The notes under the pieces were generated by a model. The model saw only the letters and a program-made list of their open reading frames with translations, was not told the origin of the DNA and did not search any database. Source: a virus. From it: a DNA stretch of 20,826 nucleotides. How positions within the stretch are numbered: position 1 is the first letter of the stretch; each line of letters opens with the position of its first letter. The position numbers were made by a program, and so were the translations under genes. The DNA lies in the IMG/VR virus record IMGVR_UViG_3300042446_001816, positions 1 through 20,826 of that record. One strand, 5' to 3'. Of the stretch, positions 11,927 through 18,026 are shown one piece after another.

Positions 11927-12129
11927 TGCTGGAAGAATACTGCGGCACGTGCGGTAGCCTTGAGTCTAACCACCAAGCAAACCAATCTGAGAGCTTGCGA
12001 TTTGTGTCTCTTGCTCAAGAAGTTATAGCGTCACTTCCCGATGATGAGTACTCAGCTATACTCGAACAAATTTTGTACGACTGGCGAACACACACGCTCC
12101 CAGCTTGCGACCCACTTTCAATAGATTAG
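11926..12129 (+). CDS. Small acidic protein with CGTCG motif, 67 aa
   Basis: It starts by TAATG overlap with the preceding gene. The product (MLEEYCGTCGSLESNHQANQ...) has CGTC at residues 6-9 and one distant Cys near the C-terminus, so a single complete zinc site is unlikely unless H16 contributes. The rest is helical (LRFVSLAQEVIASLPDDEYSA). There is no membrane segment. Function unknown; it lies 8 nt upstream of the HTH protein and is probably co-translated with it. Confidence 0.7.
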   Translation: MLEEYCGTCGSLESNHQANQSESLRFVSLAQEVIASLPDDEYSAILEQILYDWRTHTLPACDPLSID

Positions 12130-12137
12130 GAACACAA

Positions 12138-12737
12138 ATGGAAAAACGACCAAGAATTAAAAAGCAGATAGCAGTTACGCAACATCAAACCTTGCCGTTC
12201 ATTGCTACCGCTGCTGTCAACATTGTTGATGATCTGCCTACTCGTGCAGCTTACGTAAAAGCTCTTCGCATGAAGGGTTGGACTCTTCAGGCAATCGCTG
12301 GCGCATTAGGAGTTACACGCGAGCGTATTCGTCAAATCGAAGCTAAGGCTTCACCATCTCTTCTTGTTTACGTGCTGTCTAACCCTGGCAACTTCCCAGT
12401 CCCAGAGTTAGAGACAAAGGAAGTAGAGGTACCAGACACTACACCTGTAGTCCCAAGTGAAGTCACATTAAAACGATTACTAGAACTTAAACCATTCGCG
12501 CAGCAAGTCCGCTGGGACCAACCAGAGCATCGTGCAGCTGGAGAGGAATATACAGCTTTATTATGGCACGCTCATTCGGTTGAAGGTGTAACCCTCTACC
12601 GATTAGCTAAGTGCATCGGTGTTACCCATGGAGCTATTCGATTCCGTCTAGCTCGCTACGGGTATATTCAGCCTGTAACTGCAAAGAGTAAAGCCTATAC
12701 TCCAATCAAGGAGAAGAACAGAGCGGTTTTACTATGA
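12138..12737 (+). CDS. Regulator with a sigma-region-4.2-like helix-turn-helix, 199 aa
   Basis: Residues about 47-72 read GWTLQAIAGALGVTRERIRQ followed by IEAKA. This is very close to the -35-binding helix-turn-helix of sigma-70 family factors (GVTRERIRQIEAKA). No region 2 or 3 is present, so it is not a full sigma factor. A Val/Pro/Glu-rich linker (about 90-112) leads to a second HTH-like segment, GVTLYRLAKCIGVTHGAIRFRLARYGY (about 155-181, in outline). Two DNA-binding units suggest a regulator that bridges sites or docks on RNA polymerase. I start at ATG 12138, where GATTAGGAACACAAA gives a weak SD. Its TGA overlaps the next ATG. Confidence 0.75.
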   Translation: MEKRPRIKKQIAVTQHQTLPFIATAAVNIVDDLPTRAAYVKALRMKGWTLQAIAGALGVTRERIRQIEAKASPSLLVYVLSNPGNFPVPELETKEVEVPDTTPVVPSEVTLKRLLELKPFAQQVRWDQPEHRAAGEEYTALLWHAHSVEGVTLYRLAKCIGVTHGAIRFRLARYGYIQPVTAKSKAYTPIKEKNRAVLL

Positions 12738-12898
12738 GCGACTTGTATGATTTAGTTAACGTATTCGATGAGGCTGGAACCTGGATGGGACAGTTCATTG
12801 ACGAAGACACTGCAAAGGATTGGCTCAAGAAGCACGAGCTAGATTCTTCGAAGTACGAGATTTCGAAGAGACGACCAGAATGGGACAGAAAGAAGTGA
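12734..12898 (+). CDS. Small hypothetical protein, 54 aa
   Basis: ATG 12734 overlaps the stop of the regulator gene (ATGA) and the frame ends in TGA at 12896-12898. The product (MSDLYDLVNVFDEAGTWMGQ...) has an acidic, aromatic beginning (FDEAGTWMGQFIDEDTAKDWL) and a basic C-terminus (SKRRPEWDRKK). It resembles the short proteins that describe a strand, an EDTAKDWLKKH helix and a Lys/Arg tail, but I cannot name a family. It is coupled to the next gene through a GTGA overlap. Confidence 0.75.
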   Translation: MSDLYDLVNVFDEAGTWMGQFIDEDTAKDWLKKHELDSSKYEISKRRPEWDRKK

Positions 12899-13152
12899 AC
12901 GCCGACAAATTACAAATAATCGACTCTTCTCATCATCGCAATGGTGTAGCTGGAATGCCGTTCACTGTAGCTCTCGTTGACGACCCTGAACAGTCAGACG
13001 TAAAGCTTGTCATCATGTTCGAGGCCGAAGGATACACTGCGGTCTTGAGTTTAGACAAGCTCATCGAGGAAGACATCCATTTCGGATCTAACTCTTGGCG
13101 CGGTGACCAGTACGAAGAAGCTCTTCGCTCAAAGTTGTACGAAGACGCTTAA
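12895..13152 (+). CDS. Conserved phage protein with SSHHRNG and NSWRGD motifs, about 85 aa
   Basis: The recognisable core is IIDSSHHRNGVAGMPFTVALV, then VKLVIMFEAEG, AVLSLDKLIEEDIHFGSNSWRGDQYEEALR. This SHHRNG...FG.NSWRGD pattern recurs in many phages and is of unknown function; the paired His and Asp residues could form a metal site. I prefer GTG 12895, which overlaps the previous stop (GTGA), because the domain begins just after it. ATG 12880 in the same frame would add five residues and is the alternative. An inverted repeat without a T-run follows (13158-13187). Confidence 0.7.
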   Translation: MNADKLQIIDSSHHRNGVAGMPFTVALVDDPEQSDVKLVIMFEAEGYTAVLSLDKLIEEDIHFGSNSWRGDQYEEALRSKLYEDA

Positions 13153-13157
13153 TAGAT

Positions 13158-13187
13158 TTCTGTAGTGTATTCCAATCCGCTACAGAA
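13158..13187 (+). promoter_or_regulatory. Inverted repeat, 8-bp arms, 14-nt loop
   Basis: TTCTGTAG (13158-13165) and CTACAGAA (13180-13187) are perfect complements. There is no T-run, so it is not a classical terminator; it could be an mRNA processing site or an operator. No TATAAT lies between it and the ATG at 13240. Confidence 0.45.
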
Positions 13188-13239
13188 CGACCTGGGTACG
13201 TCATTAAACTGCCTACCTAACAATGTCGAAAGGACACCA

Positions 13240-13482
13240 ATGATAGTAGCAACATTGCATAAGAGCAAGGCACCAAACGCTGCCTGGTTAGTAGAGGTTA
13301 AGGACCTTGCGACTGGCGAAGCACGCCGAGGAGCATTCAAGTCTCTTGGACCTGCAAAGCGTGAGGCAGTTCTTTACGCTAGCTCGTTCTTGGACGCGGA
13401 GCGCAAGCGTCTACCTTGGGTAGAAGACCTAGCTCAGGCTGAGCAAGGTATCGGTTACTTCCGCGCGGAGATTGACGCTTAA
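13240..13482 (+). CDS. Basic hypothetical protein, 80 aa
   Basis: ATG 13240 follows AATGTCGAAAGGACACCA, a variant of the usual SD element. The product (MIVATLHKSKAPNAAWLVEV...) begins with beta strands (MIVATLHKSKAPNAAWLVEV, DLATGEARRGAFKSL), then a helix AKREAVLYASSFLDAERKR. It is a small alpha/beta fold with no metal site. No promoter is visible in the 87 nt upstream, which hold the inverted repeat, so it is probably transcribed with the run from 11771. Family not recognised. Confidence 0.75.
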   Translation: MIVATLHKSKAPNAAWLVEVKDLATGEARRGAFKSLGPAKREAVLYASSFLDAERKRLPWVEDLAQAEQGIGYFRAEIDA

Positions 13483-13509
13483 CCCTGATTTTACTTTCCT
13501 GACCAAACC

Positions 13510-13518
13510 TGTTATAAT
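13510..13518 (+). promoter_or_regulatory. Extended -10 promoter TGTTATAAT
   Basis: TGTTATAATAGTACTA precedes the 13549 gene; the SD is AACGACGGAAAGGA. CCTGA at 13498-13502 and CCTGT at 13508-13512 form a direct repeat 10 bp apart. Confidence 0.8.
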
Positions 13519-13548
13519 AGTACTATAACAACGACGGAAAGGACGAAC

Positions 13549-13884
13549 ATGAATATCGGAGAACTTACATCTGAAATCGAATCAGGAACATTTGATTCTG
13601 ATTTGATTAAGATAAAGGAAGCGGTAGACGCACGCCTAAAAGCCTCACGTACTTCGCGTACTCTTGCGGACTTTAACATCGGTGACACGGTAGTCTTCAA
13701 TGATCTAACTGCAACTCGCTACATGGTTGGCCAGAAGGCAACCATCACAGGGATGAAACAGAAGAAGGTCACTGTAAGACTGGAGACACCCGTTGGAAGG
13801 TTTGCCCACGTAAACCCAGTAACAGGCAGAGTTGAATCTTCCAACATTACGGTTCCTGTGGCTATAATTGATCTCGTAAAGTAA
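13549..13884 (+). CDS. SH3/KOW-like small-barrel protein, 111 aa
   Basis: An N-terminal helix pair (residues 1-40, ending in DARLKASRTSRTL) leads into FNIGDTVVFNDLTATRYMVGQKATITGMKQKKVTVRLETPVGRF, described here in outline. A short strand with GD, then a GxxATITGxxxKKVTVRL hairpin, is the signature of a KOW or SH3-like barrel, a fold that often binds RNA or ribosomal components. The final strands (NITVPVAIIDLV) close the barrel. A further TATAAT at 13863-13868 sits inside the last codons and may start transcription of the next gene. Confidence 0.65.
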   Translation: MNIGELTSEIESGTFDSDLIKIKEAVDARLKASRTSRTLADFNIGDTVVFNDLTATRYMVGQKATITGMKQKKVTVRLETPVGRFAHVNPVTGRVESSNITVPVAIIDLVK

Positions 13885-13892
13885 GACGTAGT

Positions 13893-13927
13893 CCAGGCGC
13901 TTAGGATACAGTTTACCTAGCGCCTGG
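13893..13927 (+). promoter_or_regulatory. Leader hairpin before the proteasome-like gene
   Basis: CCAGGCGC (13893-13900) pairs with GCGCCTGG (13920-13927), and TAGG with CCTA extends the stem after a 1-nt bulge. There is no T-run. A TATAAT at 13863-13868 would place +1 near 13875, so this may be the 5' leader of the gene at 13955, or a weak terminator. Confidence 0.5.
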
Positions 13928-13954
13928 ATAGGCGTCCTATGGGAGAAGGAATCT

Positions 13955-14521
13955 ATGACTACACTTGTGGCTATCCAAGGTGATGGCTGGTCTGTCATCG
14001 GTTGTGATTCGCGTTCGTCAGACGAAAGCGGTCGCTACTTAGAAATGGCTACTCATAAAGTTGTAGAGAACAATGGTATTCTCATTGCTGGTTCCGGTGC
14101 AGGACGCGGCTCAAACATACTTCAATTTGGTTGGAGAGCTCCTAAGCCTAAACCTGGACAAGACCTTGACGTATTCATGACGAAAACATTTATTCCGTCT
14201 ATGCGTAAGGTTTTTATCGAGTCCGGATACGACATGAAGGCTGATGGTGAAGCTGCGGCTCACGATTCAGAGTTCATTGTTTCAATACACGGAGTTCTTT
14301 ACCCAATTTACGAAGATTACTCCTGGGACAGAGAAGAACGAAACGTTTATCATTCAGGTAGCGGTTCGGATCTAGCTCTCGGCGTTCTTGAAGCTCTTAA
14401 CTATCAAAAGTGTAAGAGCGCAAAGGAAGCTGAGAAGATTGTTTATCGTGCAGTAGAAATTGCTATCAAGCATGACATCTACTCTGGCGGTAACATTCAC
14501 ACGTTTATACAAGAAGAGTAA
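13955..14521 (+). CDS. Proteasome beta/HslV-like Ntn-hydrolase, 188 aa
   Basis: After removal of Met1 the chain begins TTLVAIQGDGWSVIGCDSR, which aligns without gaps to HslV (TTIVSV...): catalytic Thr at position 1 and Asp at 17. Lys at 34 (ATHKVV) can serve as the active-site Lys (33 in HslV). GSGAGRGS and SGSGSDLALGVLEAL match the glycine loops and long helix of the fold. No propeptide is present, as in HslV. No ATPase partner of the HslU or Mpa type is next to it; the MoxR-like ATPase lies 8 kb upstream. It may be a self-compartmentalised phage protease. The SD GGAGAAGGA is canonical. Confidence 0.8.
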   Translation: MTTLVAIQGDGWSVIGCDSRSSDESGRYLEMATHKVVENNGILIAGSGAGRGSNILQFGWRAPKPKPGQDLDVFMTKTFIPSMRKVFIESGYDMKADGEAAAHDSEFIVSIHGVLYPIYEDYSWDREERNVYHSGSGSDLALGVLEALNYQKCKSAKEAEKIVYRAVEIAIKHDIYSGGNIHTFIQEE

Positions 14522-14540
14522 GTTACTGACAGGTAACTTA
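14519..14540 (+). promoter_or_regulatory. Perfect inverted repeat directly upstream of a promoter
   Basis: TAAGTTAC-tgacag-GTAACTTA has 8-bp arms; the left arm begins with the last two bases of the stop codon. It ends 6 bp before the TGTTATAAT -10, covering the -35 region. An operator for a dimeric regulator, or a short terminator without T-run, would explain it. Confidence 0.6.
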
Positions 14541-14543
14541 TCC

Positions 14544-14552
14544 TGTTATAAT
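14544..14552 (+). promoter_or_regulatory. Extended -10 promoter TGTTATAAT
   Basis: TGTTATAATAGTATTATT drives the phosphatase and deacetylase-like genes. The usual AACGACGAAAGGA element is degenerate here (AATGACAAAGAGACGAGAAAC). Confidence 0.8.
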
Positions 14553-14593
14553 AGTATTATTAAATGACAAATGACAAAGAGACGAGAAACAAC

Positions 14594-15118
14594 ATGGCAA
14601 AGATAGTTAACATCGAAACAGGCTACGCACCAGCTCATGAAATCGCTGACTGGGACTTCCCACTGTGGAGTGAGATCTTGCCTAACCTATGGGTTGGTGG
14701 TACAGATGACGATGACACAATCGAAGACTCTGCAAACATTCACACAAGCCGTAACATCACCAAGGATGAGTTCGATGCGGTTGTCACGCTTTACGCATGG
14801 GCGAATCCAGTTGACTGGATGGTTGAGGAACTACGTTTCGGATTCTACGATTCTGATATCTCTCACATTGATATGAAAGCTTTGCATCGCGCTGCTTCAT
14901 ACGCGGTTGACCAAGTTCAAAACGGCAATAAGGTTTTAATTCGTTGCCAGGCCGGGTTAAATCGTTCTGGTCTGACTGCTGCCTTGGCTCTAATCAAAAT
15001 GGGATACAAGCCAGAAGATGCAATTAACCTTCTACGTCAAAAGCGTAGTCGCTACGTTTTGATTAACAAAGAGTTCGAAGAATTTCTACTTGCGCTAGTA
15101 GATGATAACGATGAGTAA
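14594..15118 (+). CDS. Dual-specificity-type protein phosphatase, 174 aa
   Basis: The P-loop is VLIRCQAGLNRSG: nucleophile C118 and R124 in the Cx5R signature, with Arg in place of the usual His before the Cys. An acidic loop YDSDIS at about 85-90 supplies the general acid, and LPNLWVGGTDDDD near residue 30 matches the family's N-terminal NLWVGG strand. It should remove phosphate from proteins or from another phosphoester. I choose ATG 14594, as 14564 lies at most 12 nt from the -10. Its last codons overlap the next gene. Between the proteasome-like and deacetylase-like genes it looks like part of one functional set. Confidence 0.85.
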   Translation: MAKIVNIETGYAPAHEIADWDFPLWSEILPNLWVGGTDDDDTIEDSANIHTSRNITKDEFDAVVTLYAWANPVDWMVEELRFGFYDSDISHIDMKALHRAASYAVDQVQNGNKVLIRCQAGLNRSGLTAALALIKMGYKPEDAINLLRQKRSRYVLINKEFEEFLLALVDDNDE

Positions 15119-16025
15119 ACTTCATATTGCTTACGATGACATCTACCTAGATTGGCAGCTAGGAGCTGGCGATGGTAGCCATCCGACAAATCCAATGCGA
15201 GCTAAGCTTGCGGTAGAGCTTCTTGAAAAACTAGATCCAGTAATGGTAGATCCAGCTGCATCTGAATCTGATAGAGATCTGCTAAATCATGTTCACAGCG
15301 ATGAGTACATTTCTAAGGTTCTTGACCAAGGTCATTGCGGTGAATGGTACCCAGACCAGCAGCATTTAGGTGACGTAGCTCTCGAAATGGCTGCAGGGAC
15401 TATTCGTCTATACGAAAAGATTCTTAGCGGCGAAGCAAAGGTTGCGTTTAATCCGCAGGGAGCTAAGCACCACGCGCAGTACGACCACTCGTCTGGTTTT
15501 TGTGTATTCAATGACATGGCGTTAGTCGCTAAGCTATTTTCGGCTGCTGGGCTTAAGCCTATGTACATCGACTGGGATGCGCATCATGGCGATGGCGTAG
15601 AAAACATCCTGCGGGCATACCCAAATATAGTTACGGCAAGTATTCACGAGGATGGAATCTTCCCAGGCACTGGTCTTGCAAGCGAGCCAGAAAATGGAGC
15701 TTACAATTGGCCGTTGAGTAGCGAAGCTGGAGACGTAGACTTCTTAGATGCTATGAAGGAGATAGAAATCCTAGCTGATGAGTTTCAGCCAGATGTAGTC
15801 CTTCTGGCTACCGGAGCTGATGCACATCATTCAGATCCTTTATCTTCGTTAACGTTTGATTATCCTGGATACAGAGCAGCAGCTCGTATCGTTGCGGACA
15901 TCGCTAACAAGCATGCAAAGGGGCGAGTACTTATTGGAGGAGCCGGAGGCTATCAACCTCTTACCCATACTCCTAAAGTCTGGGCAACTGTTGTATCTGA
16001 GATTTACAACCACATCACCGTATAA
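15111..16025 (+). CDS. Histone-deacetylase-like amidohydrolase, 304 aa
   Basis: Motifs run in the family order: GAKHHAQYDHSSGFCVFNDMA (His pair and FND, about 119-139), YIDWDAHHGDGVE with zinc ligands D and H (about 155-165), LLATGADAHHSDPLSSL with the third zinc ligand Asp, and IGGAGGYQ with the catalytic Tyr. All catalytic positions of class I/II deacetylases and acetylpolyamine amidohydrolases are present. In phages the substrate could be acetyl-lysine on a host protein, acetylpolyamine or another acyl amide; sequence cannot tell. ATG 15111 (MSKLHIAYDD) is preferred over ATG 15102 and overlaps the phosphatase stop by 8 nt. TerL follows from its own leaderless promoter. Confidence 0.85.
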   Translation: MSKLHIAYDDIYLDWQLGAGDGSHPTNPMRAKLAVELLEKLDPVMVDPAASESDRDLLNHVHSDEYISKVLDQGHCGEWYPDQQHLGDVALEMAAGTIRLYEKILSGEAKVAFNPQGAKHHAQYDHSSGFCVFNDMALVAKLFSAAGLKPMYIDWDAHHGDGVENILRAYPNIVTASIHEDGIFPGTGLASEPENGAYNWPLSSEAGDVDFLDAMKEIEILADEFQPDVVLLATGADAHHSDPLSSLTFDYPGYRAAARIVADIANKHAKGRVLIGGAGGYQPLTHTPKVWATVVSEIYNHITV

Positions 16026-16042
16026 CATTTCCTTTTATAAGG

Positions 16043-16055
16043 TACTATAGTACAC
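16043..16055 (+). promoter_or_regulatory. Leaderless promoter of terL
   Basis: TACTAT (16043-16048) lies 7 nt before the ATG at 16056, and no SD is present. It resembles the -10/ATG layout before 764, 19990 and 20715. Confidence 0.65.
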
Positions 16056-17447
16056 ATGGGAAAAAGTCTAGCACAGCTCATTGCGGCCATGTCCGACGAA
16101 GAGAAGGCTCAGGTTCTAGCAGGTCTAGACCCTGAGGCTCTTCAATGGGACTGGTCGTTTTGGGGACGTCCCGAACAGCAACGTCCTGAAGGCGATGAGT
16201 GGAATATCTGGATGTACCTTGCAGGTCGCGGTGCTGGTAAAACTCGTACGGCAGCCGAGTGGGTGCGTGAAGAAGCTAAACATACAAATACCGGTCAACG
16301 CCGTTTCGCGTTGGTAGCTCGTACAGCTGCTGACGTACGTGACGTTATCGTTGAAGGTGAATCAGGAATCATTAACGTTACACCTCCAAGTGAGCGTCCG
16401 TTGTACGAGCCGTCAAAGCGAAGACTAACTTGGCCTAATGGAAATACGGCAACATGCTTCACAGCTGATGAACCAGATTCTCTTCGTGGTCCTCAGTTCA
16501 CACACGCTTGGGGAGATGAGGTTGCCGCTTGGCGTCAGACTCCAGATGGAGCTGGGCTTACGGCGTTTGAGAACTTGCGTATTGGCACTCGTCTTGGTAA
16601 GAATCCAAAAATTATGGTTACCACTACTCCAAAACGTGTACCGCTTCTTTATGAGCTACTTCGTGAGGCTGATGCGAATCCTGGCAAGGTAATCATTACA
16701 AAAGGTTCAACCATGGACAACACAGGAAACCTTTCACAAGCTTACATGGACGGAATCCTCGGAGTGTACGAAGGAACTCGTCTAGCTGCACAAGAGCTTT
16801 ACGGTGAGATGCTTTCAGACGTTGAAGGAGCTCTCTGGACTGTAGAGCTTATTGACAGGACTCGCCAAATGACAGCGATGAACGCACCGTTGCGTGTAAT
16901 CGGCGTCGACCCATCGGTTGCCGAGAATCCTCGAGATGAATGCGGAATCGTTGTTGTTTCATCAACAGCCGACAGAGATCTTTACAAGCGTCAGAGCTGG
17001 GTGCTTGAGGATGCTTCAATCTTAGGCTCACCGGATGTGTGGGCTAACCGTGTAGTTGCCATGGCTCGTAAATGGGGTTGCCCTGTCGTAGCCGAAGTAA
17101 ACCAAGGTGGTGCCTTGGTAAGAAACGCCATTAACACAATTGACCCATCTGTAAAGGTTCTTGAGGTCCACTCCAAGCACGGCAAGGCACTTCGCGCTGA
17201 GCCTATTACCTTGGCTTACGAACAGGACCGCGTCCACCACGTTGGCTACCTAGCGGACCTAGAGTCCCAGATGACTTCGTGGATTCCAGGCGAAGGCAAA
17301 TCCCCTGACCGCGTTGACGCGTTGGTCCACGCCCTTACTGCGTTACTCATTAAGCCGCCTGCGGGATTCGTGGGAGGGCGGATTACCGCCAAGTCACCTG
17401 CGGGCCGAAAGATCCCAAATATTAGAAACACCTTTAAGGTTAGATAG
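16056..17447 (+). CDS. terL: Terminase large subunit, 463 aa
   Basis: The ATPase domain has Walker A GRGAGKT (57-63), Walker B HAWGDE (150-155) with D154 and E155, and the VTTTPKR coupling segment at about 188-194. The nuclease domain has VIGVDPSVA with D285 and a final SPDRVDALVHAL, which supplies later acidic ligands. The protein is about as long as compact TerLs and appears complete. It drives DNA into the prohead and cuts it. The small-subunit-like gene is at 764, not adjacent, and TerL instead follows an accessory enzyme operon. Translation is leaderless, unlike its neighbours. Confidence 0.95.
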   Translation: MGKSLAQLIAAMSDEEKAQVLAGLDPEALQWDWSFWGRPEQQRPEGDEWNIWMYLAGRGAGKTRTAAEWVREEAKHTNTGQRRFALVARTAADVRDVIVEGESGIINVTPPSERPLYEPSKRRLTWPNGNTATCFTADEPDSLRGPQFTHAWGDEVAAWRQTPDGAGLTAFENLRIGTRLGKNPKIMVTTTPKRVPLLYELLREADANPGKVIITKGSTMDNTGNLSQAYMDGILGVYEGTRLAAQELYGEMLSDVEGALWTVELIDRTRQMTAMNAPLRVIGVDPSVAENPRDECGIVVVSSTADRDLYKRQSWVLEDASILGSPDVWANRVVAMARKWGCPVVAEVNQGGALVRNAINTIDPSVKVLEVHSKHGKALRAEPITLAYEQDRVHHVGYLADLESQMTSWIPGEGKSPDRVDALVHALTALLIKPPAGFVGGRITAKSPAGRKIPNIRNTFKVR

Positions 17448-17467
17448 TTACATTTTCCCAACCTTCC

Positions 17468-17476
17468 TGATATAAT
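17468..17476 (+). promoter_or_regulatory. Extended -10 promoter TGATATAAT
   Basis: TGATATAATTATCCTAAC precedes the 38-aa gene; the SD is AACGACGGAAGGA. Confidence 0.8.
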
Positions 17477-17504
17477 TATCCTAACAACGACGGAAGGAAA
17501 GAAA

Positions 17505-17621
17505 ATGAACCCATTCACAGCGGTAATCGATTGGCTAGACGAGTACGCAGACGTTGCGGGACCTGTTGGTGCCTTCGTAGGAGTGGCAATCGCAGTGGCA
17601 ATTGCTTTTATCTTAGGATAA
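17505..17621 (+). CDS. Single-pass membrane miniprotein, 38 aa
   Basis: ATG 17505 follows AACGACGGAAGGAAAGAAA and the frame runs to TAA at 17619-17621. The product starts MNPFTAVIDWLDEYADVAGP, then GAFVGVAIAVAIAFILG, one clear membrane helix, giving an acidic N-terminal head and a membrane anchor with no cytoplasmic tail. Its separate promoter and consensus SD make it a real gene despite the length. It could be a spanin-like or holin-regulating peptide, or a phage membrane miniprotein of other function. Confidence 0.75.
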   Translation: MNPFTAVIDWLDEYADVAGPVGAFVGVAIAVAIAFILG

Positions 17622-17643
17622 ACCTACATCTTCCTGATTTACC

Positions 17644-17652
17644 TGTTATAAT
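17644..17652 (+). promoter_or_regulatory. Extended -10 promoter TGTTATAAT
   Basis: TGTTATAATTATCTTG precedes the 93-aa membrane protein; the SD is AATGACGAAAGGA. CCTGA at 17633-17637 and CCTGT at 17642-17646 are 9 bp apart. Confidence 0.8.
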
Positions 17653-17687
17653 TATCTTGTACAACCCAATGACGAAAGGACAAGAAC

Positions 17688-17969
17688 ATGTCAACAGTAA
17701 AAGAGTATCGCCGTAAGGGATTCCAAGCTCGCCGAGTCTCATTCGCGCTTAAGGTAATCGCTGGTCTATGGTCAATCGCCATGATTGGTATCTTCGCAAC
17801 CTCACCTACACTTATCGGATTTCTAGCGATGGTCACAGGTGTAGTTGCCTTCGTCACTCCTTCAATACTTATCGCCTCGGTCTACGATGACCGTGCAGAG
17901 CGCTTCTTCAACCTTGCGGCTGCCCACAAGCAGGTAGCTCTTCTAGGAGTAGTTCAGCCTAGAAAGTAA
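17688..17969 (+). CDS. Two-helix membrane protein, 93 aa
   Basis: A basic N-terminus (MSTVKEYRRKGFQARRVSFALK) is followed by two membrane helices, about residues 23-40 (VIAGLWSIAMIGIFATS) and 43-65 (LIGFLAMVTGVVAFVTPSILIA), and a C-terminal amphipathic helix (DDRAERFFNLAAAHKQVALLG). The positive-inside rule puts both ends in the cytoplasm. It could be a holin or an inner-membrane accessory protein; two-helix holins have this topology, but a holin-like gene already exists at 476. It has its own promoter. Confidence 0.75.
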   Translation: MSTVKEYRRKGFQARRVSFALKVIAGLWSIAMIGIFATSPTLIGFLAMVTGVVAFVTPSILIASVYDDRAERFFNLAAAHKQVALLGVVQPRK

Positions 17970-17993
17970 GTGTACAAGTAAAGGAAAAAGGAT

Positions 17994-17999
17994 TATAGT
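17994..17999 (+). promoter_or_regulatory. -10 TATAGT without TG extension
   Basis: GATTATAGTTCTACC resembles the usual module but with TATAGT and no TGn. It is followed by ACGACAAATACGGAGG and the ATG at 18027. Confidence 0.5.
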
Positions 18000-18026
18000 T
18001 CTACCAACGACAAATACGGAGGAATA

